64,000 nt of DNA from CAYWBW01 sp964456745 (GCA_964456745.1 CAYWBW010000007.1:3743-67742), one strand, 5' to 3'; positions 1 to 12,113 are shown, numbered from the stretch's first letter. Numbers and translations: made by a program. The notes: generated from the sequence alone by a model not told the origin.

Positions 1-1265
1 AAGAAAATTGAAAAATTAGAAAACTTAATAAAAATGATATTGAAAAAATAAATCAAGAAATTGAAAACTATCAAAAAAACGCATTAAGAATTCTTGCTTT
101 TGCATACAGAGACATAGAAAAACAAGATTCTAAAGCTTATAATATTAAAAATACTGAAACAAATATGGTATTTGTTTGAATTGTATGAATGATAGATCCG
201 CCGCGAGACGAAGTAAAAAGTGCAATTGCAATTACAAAAAAAGCATGAATAAAAGTAATCATGATTACTTGAGATGCATGAGAAACTGCAAAAGCTATTG
301 CTTTAAATATTTGACTAATTGAAGAAGGAAATTTTAATTTAATAAATTGAGAAGAAGTAATTTCAATGAAAGATAATGAGCTTAAAAAAATATTATTTGA
401 TAAAAAAATTCCAATATTCGCAAGAATCAGTCCCGTTAGTAAAAGAAAAATTGTTGAAATTTTACAACACTCAGGTGAAAAAGTTGCAGTAACATGAGAC
501 TGAGTTAATGATGCACCTGCTTTAAAAAAAGCAGACATATGAATAGCAATGTGAATAGCTTGAACAGATGTAGCCAAGGAATCTTCTGATTTAATTCTTT
601 TAAATGACAGCTTTGCTAGCATAGAAATAGCCATAAGGGAATGAAGGAGAATATATGAAAATATGAAGAAATTTATTTATTATATTTTTTCTACAAATAT
701 TTGAGAGTTAGTTTTAATTATATGCGCGCTGTTTATGTGACTTAAAAATCCACTCACACCTGTGCTAATACTAAGTCTCAATCTTTTGACAGATATTTTT
801 CCAGCCCTAGCCCTAGGTGTAGAAAAAATAAGTAAAGATATAATTTATAAAAAACCAAAACAGTATTCTGAAAAGCTTTTTAATAAATGATTTGTTTATC
901 AGATACTTTTTTCATGAGCACTTATTTGAATTATTTCATTATTTGTTTTTATTTATTATTTAGAAATTTCTTATTCTTATGCAATTTCTGCCACATTTGC
1001 AGTTATTGCATTAATGCAAATTACAAATTCATATAACTCAAAAAGCAGAACGCTGAGTATGTTTTCTAATAAATTGCAACATAACATTTTTCTTTATTGA
1101 TCATCAATTTTAGGTCTTATTCTTACTCTTTTTATTATTCAAACAAATATTTGAAATAATATTTTTTCAACTACAAAACTAAATTTAAATACCTGGATAA
1201 TTATCTGAATAATCTCATTTGTAATTATAGCTATTGAAGAATTAAGAAAAACTTTAAGCAAGTAA
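1..1265 (+). CDS. P-type cation-transporting ATPase, C-terminal part (5' end outside window)
   Basis: Reads in one frame (codons from base 3) to TAA at 1263-1265, about 420 residues. The P-domain hinge [20 protein letters not shown] is at about 490-560, preceded by KVIMITGDAGETAKAIA. Several hydrophobic segments follow, including NLLTDIFPALALG, typical of Ca2+/heavy-metal type IIA pumps. The phosphorylation site DKTGT and the N-terminal membrane helices lie upstream of the window. The enzyme uses ATP to move a cation across the cytoplasmic membrane; the ion cannot be named from this part. TGA stands at invariant Gly positions of TGDG, which is direct evidence for UGA=Gly. Confidence 0.9.
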
Positions 1266-1295
1266 AAAATTTAAAATTAAAATAAGTTCAAAAAA

Positions 1296-2444
1296 TTAGT
1301 TTATATCAATTACTATAAATGATCTATTATCACACTTAGGTTCTGATTTATATCAATCGGCATATTTTCACTTTTTCCTCCTTTCTTTGTTAGAAGTTTT
1401 TAATATTGTCTTACTTCTATTACTCATTCTTTCAGTTATAATTTCTAATATTTCCTTAGCAGAATTTTTATCTCATGATTTTATTAATTTTTTAGCAATT
1501 TCATCTGGAGTTAAATTGTCCATTACTCAATCTGACATTAAAAGCACCTTATATCATTTTTTTACTTCAACTCTTGTGCGATTAACTTTATGAAATCTTT
1601 CGTGATCAACAGCATCTGTGAGAATATGTCTTTGGCTATGATAAAGAGCCTCATCTTTAGTAATAAGTCATTGACTAATTTGTTCAGTAACAATTAGATC
1701 CAATTTAGAAACATAAACAATTTTTCATTTATCATCTAATATTATCATACCTGAATCTCAAACATGAGTTTCATCAACATAGATCATTTCATCTTCTCGT
1801 TCAATTTTTGCTGAAACAAATACAGATCATATTCATTGAGGTGTATTATCTAATGCTTTATTACAAGCCCTTTGGGGATCACTTGGATGTTCTAACAATT
1901 TTTCAGCAAGAATTTTAGCAGCCTTGTCTCAATTTCAGAATCATCACATTCAATCAACAACAGCAACAAATTCCTCCTCTGGGGAAATAACAACTCTATC
2001 TTCATTTTTCTTTTTATAATTTATTCATTCATCACAAAAAGATGAAATCTTTAATCACTTGGAACTCTCAAATACTTCAACTTTTCAAAAACTATCCAAT
2101 GAATTTTCTCATAAAATCTCTCAAGAATCTTGATTAAGTAAAGCATTAATTTTTATATTAGTTGAAGAAACCTCTCTTACAAGAGCTTCTATATTCTGAC
2201 CTTTTGGATTAAAAGTCAGTCTCAATGGTTTTTTACCAACTCTAAATTCAACAATCAAATTATCTCAATTTTTTTTATCAATTCAAAGAGTCTTAAAATA
2301 AAGTATTCTACCTGAGTTGCACCTATATTCAAAATAATGTCAAATTGGATATGATTTTAATAATTTTCATTTTTTTACAATTTTTCTTTCGGGATCAAGC
2401 CTATCCATTCCCCATTCAATCTTATGAATTATCTTATTTATCAT
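1296..2444 (-). CDS. PP2C-family Ser/Thr protein phosphatase
   Basis: 382 aa, ATG start, TAA stop. About 130 N-terminal residues of unrecognised sequence precede a PP2C catalytic domain. Its metal-binding motifs are visible: VVDGMGGFGNG near residue 163, GDSGMIIL near 230, LLMSDGVMDNL near 300 and SEPKCDNRSFIVIDI at the C-terminus. The Asp residues of DG, SDG and CDN coordinate Mn/Mg in this family. It should dephosphorylate Ser/Thr of cytoplasmic proteins. No partner kinase is in the window; a STAS-domain protein lies 32 kb away, so a partner-switch link is only a guess. The N-terminal extension could be a regulatory or sensor domain. Four of the Gly in DGMGG and nearby are encoded by TGA. 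Confidence 0.85.
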
Positions 2445-2604
2445 CTATTTTATTAACAAAGTACGTAATTGTATTATAATCTATGATTTTGTAAAGGAAA
2501 ACAGACAATAATTTGACATGATAAAAATACATATTTAACTATAATCCCAAATGATACTTATAAATTTAAAATATTGTTTAAATTCTTAAATTCCAACTTT
2601 CAAA

Positions 2605-4845
2605 CTACTCCCCCTCTATCCTATCTAAATAAATCTCCCGAGGCTTCGCTCAATTAGATGGTCCAATCATTCACTTAGCTTCAAGAATATCTAAAAGTTT
2701 TGCAGCTCTGGCATATCACACAGAAAGCATTCTCTGAAATAAGGTCGCTGAAGCTTTTCAAGTTCTTCGAATAACTTCAATAGCCTCTGGGATCTTATCA
2801 TCCTCTTGCGCAGCTTCCTTAATTGCATCTAAATTAATTTCTCAAACTCAAGAAAATCCGTCATCCTCTCATTTAATTTGTATTTCATCTTCATCTGATT
2901 TTGGCTCTTTTGCTAATTTTATATGATTTGTAACTTTTTCAATTTCTTTAGAAGAAATATAAATTCATTGCACTCTCAAAGGTTTTGAAAGCGAAGGATT
3001 TATGTAAAGCATATCTCACATTCAAAGCAAATCCTCTGCTCAAATCGAATCAATAATAGTTCTAGAATCTATGCTCGATGTAACCGAGAAAGATATCCTT
3101 GTTGGAATATTAGCTTTAATAAGACCAGTAATAACATCTACTGAAGGTCTTTGAGTAGCTATAATTAAATGAATTCATACTGCACGAGCCATTTGTGCTA
3201 TTCTACAAATAGCAGCCTCTGTCTCTTTTTTATATTCTCTCATCATGAGATCTGCAAGCTCATCAACAACAATAACAATCTTTGGCATTTTTTTCTCTTC
3301 TGAGTCATTGTATTCATAAATATTTCGATATCATTTTTCTCTACACTCAGTATATCTTCTCATCATTTCACTTACAGCCCATTTTAAAGCTGATAATGCT
3401 CTATCAGCTTCCATAATCACTGGAGTCAAAAGATGAGGTATTCAATTATAAGCTTCAAGCTCCACCATTTTTGGATCAATCATGATAAATTTTAATTCTT
3501 TTGGAGAATTTTGATAAAGTAAAGAAATCAAAAATGTGTTCATTCAAACAGATTTTCATGAACCAGTGGCTCAAGCAATAAGAAGATGAGGCATTTTAGT
3601 TAAATCAACTGCCACAGATTTTCAAGCAACATCTTTTCACATACACAGTCTAAGCTTTGAGTCTCAAAGTCAGGTAAAACCTTCTGAGGTCAAAACTTCT
3701 TTCATGTACACAGTTGATCTATGTTCATTTGGAATCTCAATTCACACATAAGGCTGTCCTGGAATAGGAGCCTCAATACGAACAGACTTAGCAGAAAGCG
3801 ATAATGCAAGATCATCCTTAAAAGATAATATTTTTGAAACCTTGATTCACTCATCAGGTTTTAAGGTAAACTGTGTTACAGTTGGTCAAACTCTTGCAGA
3901 AACAACTTCAACTTTTATTCAAAACTGTAAAAGCTTTTCTTTTATATTATCTGCTTGTGTCTTTAAAAGATCATCATCTGGATATATATTAGACACCTCA
4001 GATGAAAGCAAATCAAGACTTGGGAATTCCCAAGTATCATCAACCGAAAAATTTGAAATCTTTATTCAATAATCATTTTTTTTCTTTTTTATTTTCAATC
4101 AAACACTAGCCACTCAGCCATCTCACAATTTTTCTTCAGACAACCCATCATCTTGTGCTATTTCCTTATGTTTAAAATCTATTGCCTCTGGTTTTATGAT
4201 ATCAAGCTCTGCATTTCAAATACTTAATTGTCACTGTCTTATTTTTTCAATTTGTGCATCTTCAATGTCTTTATTTTCATAATTATCTGACCTCTTTATA
4301 TCAACTTCAGTTAATGGTCTAAATATATTTTGATAAAGCTCTCTAAAAGAGAGTCACATAATAAGTTGAATCGAAATAATAAATAAAGAAAGAAAAATTA
4401 TCCAAGACAAAAAATCTCAAAATCACATTCGAAACATTGTAGAAAAAACAAATCAAAGCATTCATCAATAATCTTTCATATTTATATAAGCCTCACTTAA
4501 AGGAGACTGAAGATGAATAATTGAAAGAAGTGAAATAAACAAAGTAGAAATTCAGAGACCTCTATGAAAATGAAATTCCAAATCCTTCACAAAAAAAAGA
4601 TAAGAAGCAAACAAGGCTAGTACAAAAGGAAATAAATAAGCTCAAATTCAAAAAATAGAAATTATAAAAGCTTCAAGGTATCCTCAAAATGCTCAAGCAG
4701 ATCAAGACAATGAAAATAAAAATACTGCCGCTAAAGTGTAAAGAACTATAGCAAAAATTTCTCTAGACTGAGACTCTGGAAGAACCTGTCTTTTTTTCTT
4801 AAGCCTTCTTTTTGAGCGATTTTTTTTTGTTGAATGTACTGGCAT
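2605..4845 (-). CDS. ftsK: DNA translocase FtsK/SpoIIIE family
   Basis: 746 aa. A basic N-terminus (KKNRSKRRLKKKRQ) is followed by four or so membrane segments between residues 30 and 170, then an acidic linker, the Walker A loop LLIAGATGSGKSVCMN (about residue 405), Walker B KIVIVVDELADLMM, and a C-terminal winged-helix gamma domain ending LLDILEAKGMIGPSNGAKPRE. Membrane-anchored FtsK pumps chromosomal DNA through the division septum and the gamma domain reads KOPS-like sequences. Length is close to the usual 750-800 aa. ATG at 4843-4845 begins 4 bases after the stop of a 33-aa membrane ORF, suggesting co-transcription. Confidence 0.95.
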
Positions 4846-4849
4846 AAAT

Positions 4850-4951
4850 CTAAAGTGTTGAAAGTAGCGGCATCAAGGCAAGCATTAATATCATTAAAGC
4901 TGCTAATCAAGCAATTATTTTAACAACAATATTTTGTTTTTTATTAGACAT
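4850..4951 (-). CDS. Small single-span membrane protein upstream of ftsK
   Basis: 33 codons plus TAG. Five-residue polar start MSNKKQN, then one hydrophobic stretch (VVKIIAGLAALMILMLALM) containing one TGA-coded Gly. It stops 4 bases before the ftsK start on the same strand. Too short for family assignment. Its position directly before ftsK and its transmembrane character suggest a membrane helper peptide, but function is unknown. Confidence 0.55.
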
Positions 4952-5083
4952 ATTATTTTATTAATTCTTGAATTAACTTTACTTATGATTATCAATTTTT
5001 ACAACTATAAAATATATGAAATACTAAATTACATTTATTTTTTATTTTGTAAAAGTATAATGAGCTCAATTTAAAAAATTGAT

Positions 5084-5914
5084 ATGCTTAATAAGATTCA
5101 ACACAGACCTGATAAAGAAAAAAAAATTAAATTTGAGAGGATAGGTTTATCAATTGTAATTTGATTAATTTCAATTTGAATATCAAAAGGCATTTATGAA
5201 ATTATATCATTTATGTATGAATCAAGTCAGTCATCACTATCTTCAGATTCAATAAATAATTCACATTTATGACAATATTCTGTCGAACAAATTGAAGCCG
5301 ACTCATTATCAATAAAAGAAATTGAAAACCATATAGGCAATCACTTAAGAGCTAACAAAGTTAAAATTATTAAATCAAATAAAAGTAATCTTACCCTTGG
5401 TGATCTTGCATGAATTAAAAACAAAATATTTAAAATCTACCCTTTTATTTCATGAAAATTATCAACTATCGATATTATTTTTTATATATGATGAGAACCT
5501 AAACCTCAATCATTCTCATGAAAAGAAATGTGGATATATACAACTTGAAAATCCCCAGAAGAAATAAAACAAGAAATTACAGAAAATATAATAAAAATTG
5601 AGGAAAAAATTTTATTTGATACTGTGAAGGAAATTGTTGAATGAGAAATTCAAAGAAAGTTAAAATGTGACTTAGTAACCATTGAACATAATACAAATCT
5701 TAATGATGATGATCTTGTCGCTATTAAAGATACTATAAATGGTATTGATAATTTAATACCATGAAAACTAAATGATATAAAAATATCTATATCTTATAAT
5801 AGTGATCAAAAAATTAGGTCATGTTGAAAAAATAAATATTGTTTATTTATTAAATGAAAATATTCTGCAAAGATATGACATGAATTGAATACAATTAATA
5901 GAAATAAAAAATAA
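5084..5914 (+). CDS. Hypothetical protein with N-terminal membrane anchor
   Basis: 276 aa, ATG to TAA. One hydrophobic segment at residues 20-40 (RIGLSIVIGLISIGISKG), then a soluble, Lys/Ile-rich domain of about 230 residues with a recurring KL..IDIIFYIGGEP-like beta pattern. Many TGA Gly codons (more than ten), so the frame is well supported although no family is recognised. It is transcribed away from ftsK and its stop is immediately adjacent to the purD stop on the other strand (5914/5915). Probably an anchored protein with an outside domain. Confidence 0.75.
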
Positions 5915-7255
5915 TTATTCATTCCTTATTTTATTCATATGATCAATCCTCTTTTGCACTAGCTCATTAGTTCAAATATCTTTTCTATAAAATATTTTAC
6001 CAGAAAATTTATTTATATATTTATCTACTAAGTTTGCAGCTTCTTCTATTGATAAAGCTTTTGCTACTAAGGCAATTGCTCTTGAGCTTCACATGGTCAA
6101 ATCTCAAGTGATATTTCTAGAAACTGATCAATAATAAACTCATAAATCATTATTTTCATTAGGGTTAAAATCAAAACTAATTTTTTCTCACTTGTTAGGA
6201 TTGTCTGGGTAACCTTCTGGTACTAAATATTTACACACCGTAGCTTTTGATTCAAATTCAATATTCAATTCTCAAAGTCTTTCTTCTAAAACTGCTTCAC
6301 AAATTGTAAACAAATCTGTTTTAAGCAAAAAAAGTAAATTCATAACTTCAGGATCTCAAAATCTAGCATTAAATTCAATAAGCCTGACTCAAGACTTTGT
6401 TACAATAAAACCTCAATACATAATTCATTTATATTTACTTCCGCATTCTTTTTCTAAAGCCATCATTACATCTACAGTCATTTGCTCAACTTCTCTTACA
6501 TCCTCTTTACTAATAAATGGCAAAATTCAAGACTCATGGGAGTAAGTTCACATTCATCAAGTATTTGGTCATCTGTCTCAATCATATGCTCTTTTATGGT
6601 CTTGCACAGTTGGCATAGTTTTTATAGAAACTCAATCTGAAAAACACATCAAAGAAAACTCTTCTCAAACAAGCTTTTCTTCTATTACAACTTTTCAACA
6701 TCAATCAAGACATTCAACAGCATAACTGGCTCATTCTTGTTTATTTTTTAAATGCTCTCAAGAAAGTTTAACTCATTTTCCTCAAAGCAGCGCATCATAC
6801 TTAACGACAAAGTCGTCTCAAAGTTTATCCAAAAAATCACTAATATCCTTTCTATTTTCTTCTCAAGTTCAATTAAAAGATTTATATAATGGATTTCCCT
6901 TGATTCAATATTTATTCAATAAATCTCTTGTAAATCATTTTGAAGATTCAAGTCTAGCCAAGCTTTTTAGTGGAGCAAATGACTTAATTCAAACTTCCAA
7001 AAGACTGTCTGCTAGTCATTCTCAAATAGGATTATCCGGCCCAATAAATGCCCAATCAATATTTTTCTCTTTTGCGTAATCGCATATGGGTCAAAAATCT
7101 GACAAACTTCACTCTCTGAGATCATCTGCCAAATCTTCAATTCATGGATTTTTAACACCATAAGCATAAAGCTCACACTGAGGATTTTGTTTAAGTTTTT
7201 CTGCAATGATGTGCTCTCTTGCTGTCCCTCATCAAACTAAAAGTATTTTTTTCAT
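5915..7255 (-). CDS. purD: Phosphoribosylamine-glycine ligase (GAR synthetase)
   Basis: 446 aa, ATP-grasp enzyme that joins phosphoribosylamine and glycine in step 2 of de novo purine synthesis. Seen: N-terminal nucleotide loop MKKILLVGGGTAREH, IGPDNPIGEGLADSL, ATP-grasp lid DFVVKYDALLGGKGV, the family signature RGPNTGGMGTYS, and the metal/substrate loop LIEFNARFGDPE. Length is normal (420-450). No other pur gene occurs in the 64 kb, so it is an orphan here; CPR cells mostly lack purine synthesis. Cytosolic. ATG chosen because the glycine-rich loop starts right after it. Confidence 0.93.
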
Positions 7256-7490
7256 TAAAGTAAATTAAATGCTTAATAATAACATTAATCATTATAAAAA
7301 TAATAAGCTGATTTTAAAGAAAAAATTATGAAGTATAAATAAAGATAAAATTTATCATCTATTCTATTAAATCTTTTTCCATTCTGGATATTTCATTCAA
7401 TAAAGAAAAATACTTCAAAAAACGATTTAATCATTTATACTTAACTAAATCATAAAATAAAGTATAATTTATATAAATAATAATATATTT

Positions 7491-7838
7491 ATGAAAATAA
7501 ATTCACCACATGCTAATCCAATTCCAAATATCCAACAACCTAAGGCTGTTAAAAAACCAGACCATGTTAAAACATGAGTTGCAAAAACAAGTAAAGCCTT
7601 AAATCAATATAAAAAATTTCCAGATAAAGATTGATCAAATAAAATTAATCCTAAAAATCAAATTAAACCATCCGTAAACACACAAGCTTGAAAATTCGCA
7701 GGCTCTCACTCATCAGCAAAACCTGTATTTACAACTGATCAAATAACATTTAGTGATGATGCAATGAAACTGTATGATAACCGACCAAAATGAGAATTAG
7801 AAATAAAAATCGCAGCAAAAGCTGTAAGAGCAAAATAA
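7491..7838 (+). CDS. Small Lys/Pro/Asn-rich hypothetical protein
   Basis: 115 aa from ATG to TAA. Low-complexity N-terminus (PNIQQPKAVKKPDH), no membrane segment or Cys, five TGA Gly codons, and a short ordered-looking C-terminal part (FTTDQITFSDDAMKLYDN). Highly basic. It stands alone between two minus-strand genes, so it has its own transcription unit. The basic, probably disordered sequence could bind nucleic acid or be a regulator with a short C-terminal motif, but no family is recognised. Confidence 0.65.
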
Positions 7839-7860
7839 AAAACTTAAATTAAATATATAT

Positions 7861-9261
7861 TTATAAACCAATCCTCTCAAAAATATAATCTTTTAAATCC
7901 TCAACTTTTACTCTCTCCTGCTCTTGACTATCTCTCTCTCTAACAGTAACAGTATTTGCCAATTTTAAATCACAATTATCTCAGCTTTGTGTGGTATCAA
8001 AATCCACAGTCACGCAATATGGAGTTCATATCTCATCTTGCCTAGCATATCTTTTTCAAATTGATCAAACTTCATCAAAATCAGTATAAAAATGCTTTGA
8101 AATATTTTTGTAAATTTTCATAGCATCTTCACTTAACTTTTTTTGTAAAGGAAGTATTGCAAGCTTTACAGGTGCAATGTGTGGCTTAAATCTCATCACA
8201 ACTCTTGTTCAAGTTTTCTCATCTTCTATTTCGTCATAAGCTTCACATAAAATTGCAAGTATAGTTCTATCCAATCAAAAAGTTGGCTCAATAACATGAG
8301 GAACAAACTTTTCATTTGTTATCAGATCTCTATATTTTAATTCTTCTCATGAATGTTTTTCATGCTGAGAAAGATCAAAATCTGTTCTATAAGCAAGCCC
8401 GTAAAGCTCTTTAAGTCAAAATGGAAATTTATACTCAATATCCACAGTACGCTTTGAATAATGAGAAAGCTTTTCTTGTGCATGCTCTTTGTCTTTCATA
8501 TTCTCAACGGAAAGTCATATATGATCGCACCAAACTTTCATATCTTTTTGCCATTTTTCAAATAAATCTTCCCATGATTTTTCTTCTATGAAATATTCAA
8601 TTTCCATTTGTTCAAATTCAAGAAGTCTAAATGTAAAATTTCAAGGAGTTATTTCATTTCTAAAAGCTTTTCATATTTGAGCAACTCAAAAAGGTAATTT
8701 AACTCTTTGAGAATCAAGAATATTTTTAAATTCTGTAAAAATAGCTTGAGCTGTTTCAGGTCTAAGATACGCACCTGAATCATCTCAAGTTTTTGAAAGC
8801 TGAGTCTCAAACATTAAATTAAAATTCTTAACATCTGTAAGATTTTCACTAGAACAATTTGGACAATTTAAATGATTTTCTCTAATTATTTCTGTCATTT
8901 CTCAGCATGGTAATCACTCAGGATCAATTCATTTTTGATCTTCAATAAGATGATCTGCTCTCATTCTTGAATTACAATCTTTACAGTCAACTTGAGCATC
9001 ATTAAAATTGCTTGTATGCCCAGAAGCTTCCCATGTTTTTGGATGAAGTAAAATAGGTCCATCAATTCATGTCATATCAAGTCTTTCATGAACAAACATT
9101 TTCCACCACTGTTTTTTAACATTATTTTTAAGCTCTGATCAATAAGGTCCATAAGTATAAGAATTTGAAAATCATCAATAAATATCTGACCCAGAAAAAA
9201 TAAATCACCTCCTTTTACAAAGAGCTACTAATTTTTCCATTGTAAGTTTCTTATTTTCCAT
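7861..9261 (-). CDS. glyS: Glycyl-tRNA synthetase (single-subunit alpha2 type, class II)
   Basis: 466 aa. Class II motifs are clear: SGHTSNF near residue 80, a CPNC/CKDC zinc-type insertion, RPETAQAIF, motif 2 QIGKAFRNEITP, HYSKRTVDIEY, and motif 3 HVIEPTFGLDRTILAIL, followed by the anticodon-binding domain (FKPHIAPVKLAILPL, and VTVRERDSQEQERV near the end). It charges tRNA-Gly with glycine. In a code-25 cell it may also have to charge the UCA-anticodon tRNA-Gly; published work on SR1 showed that this tRNA can be charged by an ordinary GlyRS. A second GlyRS-like gene lies 3.3 kb away. Confidence 0.95.
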
Positions 9262-9441
9262 TTTTCTATATTAAAAATATTTTTATCTTCAGACACTTAA
9301 TTACTTTATTTAAAAAGCAACTTATATACAAGTAAGATTTTCAGATCTAAAATTATATCTAAAACCAATTTTATTTTTAGAAATTAAATTCAGTCCAGCG
9401 ATGCATTTTGAGAATTACCCCTTAGACTTGATTTACAAATC
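9262..9441. other. AT-rich divergent intergenic region before the MITE-like repeat
   Basis: Upstream of glyS (minus) and of the repeat at 9442. It holds no ORF with coding character, no tRNA and no clear riboswitch. Together with the repeat and 9607-9678 it forms a 417-base gap between glyS and the pentapeptide gene, so promoters for both must lie here. Confidence 0.5.
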
Positions 9442-9606
9442 GTATGAATTCACTTTTTAAGCAGATCGTCTTTGCGATGAACGTAATGAAATAAAGTGAA
9501 GAAGCAATCCATATGCCAGTTAAAGACATTACTACACATAGATTGCTTTGCCTTGCTCGCAAAGACAGATGTTTTGCTTAAAGCAAATTGCTAAAAAGGT
9601 GAATAC
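9442..9606 (+). mobile_element. Palindromic MITE-like repeat, copy 1
   Basis: About 165 bp with nested inverted repeats. The outer ends GTATGAATTCAC and (reverse) GTATTCACCTTTTTAGCA are similar. The core 9478-9566 begins GTCTTTGCGA and ends TCGCAAAGAC, and encloses AAGCAATC...GATTGCTT. It has no ORF. A roughly 90% identical copy in opposite orientation is at 33244-33407, with similarity extending through the outer arms. Transposase is absent, so a non-autonomous element or a REP-like hairpin are both possible. Confidence 0.75.
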
Positions 9607-9678
9607 TAACTACAAATCAATTTGACTTTTCTTAAATAACTTATATCATTGAATACTAAATTTATTTAAGTTTTAATT

Positions 9679-11112
9679 ATGAAAAAACCAGACAATCCAA
9701 AATCAGGAGAAGAAAATACTTCTACGCCAAAATCACCACAAACAAGAAGGAGATCTGCCACAGTTGAACGATTGATGGCAAACAAAAGAGCAAGATTAGC
9801 ACAAAAAAAAACTACAAAAACACCTGAAACCCATATCAATACACAAGATTCTGCTGAAACATCTTTAATAAATTCAACTAATCAAAATGAAGTAGTACTT
9901 TCTGCAATTAAGCAACTTTCTAATGAAATTGAAGAATCGGGACTTGCTTTTAGCAAATCTCTTAATACCCTCAAAAAAACAGTAGAAAATCAATGACAGA
10001 TAGATCTTGAAATATTAAAGACAATTCTAAGTCAAATTCAAAGTTTATCTGACAGATTGAACAATACTACGCTACCTAATAATACTTCACAAGATGAAAC
10101 AAGTGGATTATGAAAAACTGAAATATCACAAGACAAAAAAAGAATTGCCAAAAATACAATTACTAAAACACCACAGCAAATTAGAGAATGAATAACAAGC
10201 AGGCTTGCTGGTGTATTACTTGATATAAATTTTATTGCTGATAGAAAACAATGGGAAAAGTGGTTTGATTGAGACATTACAGACTGCAATTCATTCATTG
10301 ATTTTTTAGACAATTTAAGGAATCACTGTCTTAGCAATCCTGAGGAGACAAAACCCTTGGTTAGAAAATTTTTAAATATTAGAAGGAAAATAAAGAAAAG
10401 CTTACCACTTACCCAGAGTGAAGCAAATTTAATAATGGAATTTAGATTAAAAAATCTTAAATGAGCTAATTTTAAAAATTTATATTTAATGAATTGAGAT
10501 TTGTCTTGAGGTGATCACAGAAAAGCAATATTTAATTGAGCACATCTTAATAATGCTAATTTTTTGCGATCTTGTAATAATGATGCAGTGTTTGATAATA
10601 GTGATCTTAGTAAAGCTAATATGCAAAGGACTAAAAATTGATGAGCTTCATTTATTTGAGCAACTGCAAAAAAAACAATTTTCAATCATTCCAATAATCA
10701 AAATGCAGTGTTTAACAATAGTAAGCTTGAAGAGGCTGAATTAAATCAATGTGACAACAGAGGAAGCTTATTTATTTGAGCAAGATTAACTAAAGCACAT
10801 ATTAATCAATCAGATAATACTAGTGCAAATTTTAGCGATAGCAACCTTTATAAAATTGCAATAGAAAATTCAACCAATATAAAAACTACATTTACAGACG
10901 CCCATGCAACGCATTCTAGTCTTAAATGATCTGACAATACATGAGCTGATTTCCAAAGAGCTGATTTCGAAAGAGCATGCTTTGCTTGAACTAAAAATAA
11001 AAAGGCGATATTCAAAAAAACAGATTTATGGAGAGCAGATTTCAGAAAAGCACGTTGAAAAAAAGTTTTATGGGGCTTTTTACAAAGAGTTTTTTGAACA
11101 TGGAAAGTTTAA
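9679..11112 (+). CDS. Pentapeptide-repeat protein
   Basis: 477 aa. The first 100 residues are basic and low-complexity (TRRRSATVERLMANKRARL), then a possible coiled coil (about 75-125) and a helical domain. From about residue 260 comes a run of A(N/D)LxX-type repeats: LKGANFKNLYLMNGDLSGGD, FNGAHLNNANF, FDNSDLSKANM, ending with GADFQRADFERACF and KKTDLWRADFRKA. Such repeats form a right-handed quadrilateral beta-helix; members bind gyrase or act in unknown roles. The reading frame crosses many TGA codons without shift. Repeats are degenerate compared with classic Qnr-type proteins. Function here is open. Confidence 0.85.
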
Positions 11113-11171
11113 ACTTGTAATCTGATTAATATTTCCTATCATTTTCTTAATTAAAAATAAGATAATATTTT

Positions 11172-12104
11172 ATGAAGATCGCTACTCGTGCAGCTTTTTG
11201 AGAAGCCTTACTCGAACTATGAGAAAAAAATGAAAATATTATTGTTCTTGATGCCGATTTATCTTGATCAACAAAAACTGCTGATTTTGCTAAAAAATTT
11301 CCTGAAAGATTTTTTAATATGTGAATTGCAGAGCAAGATCTTGTATGAACAGCTGCTGGTCTTTCAGTAGAATGAAAATTACCTGTTTGTGCTAGCTTTG
11401 CGATATTTTCTACATGAAGAGCATGGGATCAGATGAGAAATACGGTATGTTATTCAAAACTTCCAGTAATTTTAGTTGGTTCACATGCATGAATACTTAC
11501 CTGAGAAGACTGAGCGAGTCATCAATCCTTGGAAGACATAGCATTAATGAGATCAATCCCAAATGTTAGAATAATACAACCTGCAGATGCAGTTGAAACA
11601 AAGTCTGCTCTTGAATATTTGATTAATAATCCCGGTCCAACATATTTAAGAACAACAAGAGCTTGAGTTTATAGTGTTAATAACCCTGATTATAAATTTA
11701 CTCTTTGAAAAAATATAATACTATCTGATCTTTGATCAGATGCAGCAATTTTTGCTACATGAGCTACTGTATGAAACTCTATAATGGCTGCTGAAAAATT
11801 AAATGAAGAATGAATCAAAATAAAAGTCATCAATATATCATCGATAAAACCATTGGATGAAAAAAATATAATACAAATTTGCACTACTTGTCCAAATATT
11901 TTTACAGTAGAAGATCATTCTATAACTTGATGAATATGATCTGCAGTAAGCGAAGTAATTGCTGAAAATTGAATTGATTGCAAACTTAAAAGAATATGAA
12001 TGACAACATTTTGAGAATCATGAACAACTGAAGACCTTTATGCAAAGTATTGATTAAATTTTGAATGAATTTATAATAGTGTAAAAACATTTCTTAATAA
12101 ATAA
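11172..12104 (+). CDS. Transketolase, C-terminal subunit (pyrimidine-binding + C domain)
   Basis: 310 aa, the length of the C-half of transketolase. Seen: IVLDADLSGSTKT at residue 22, MGIAEQDLVGTAAGL (catalytic Glu of the TPP pyrimidine domain), LVGSHAGILTGEDGASHQSLED, and the C domain GGIGSAVSEVIAENG and FGESGTTEDLYAKYGL. Works only as a heterodimer with an N-terminal TPP-diphosphate subunit, transferring two-carbon units in the non-oxidative pentose phosphate path. The N-subunit gene is not adjacent and not anywhere in the window, which is unusual because the two halves are normally neighbours. A split dehydrogenase-like use is less likely. Confidence 0.88.
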
Positions 12105-12113
12105 CATGAAAAA

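Noticed and set aside
137..634. 165-aa minus-strand ORF
   Set aside because: Antisense to the P-type ATPase P-domain; low-complexity hydrophobic sequence without a family.
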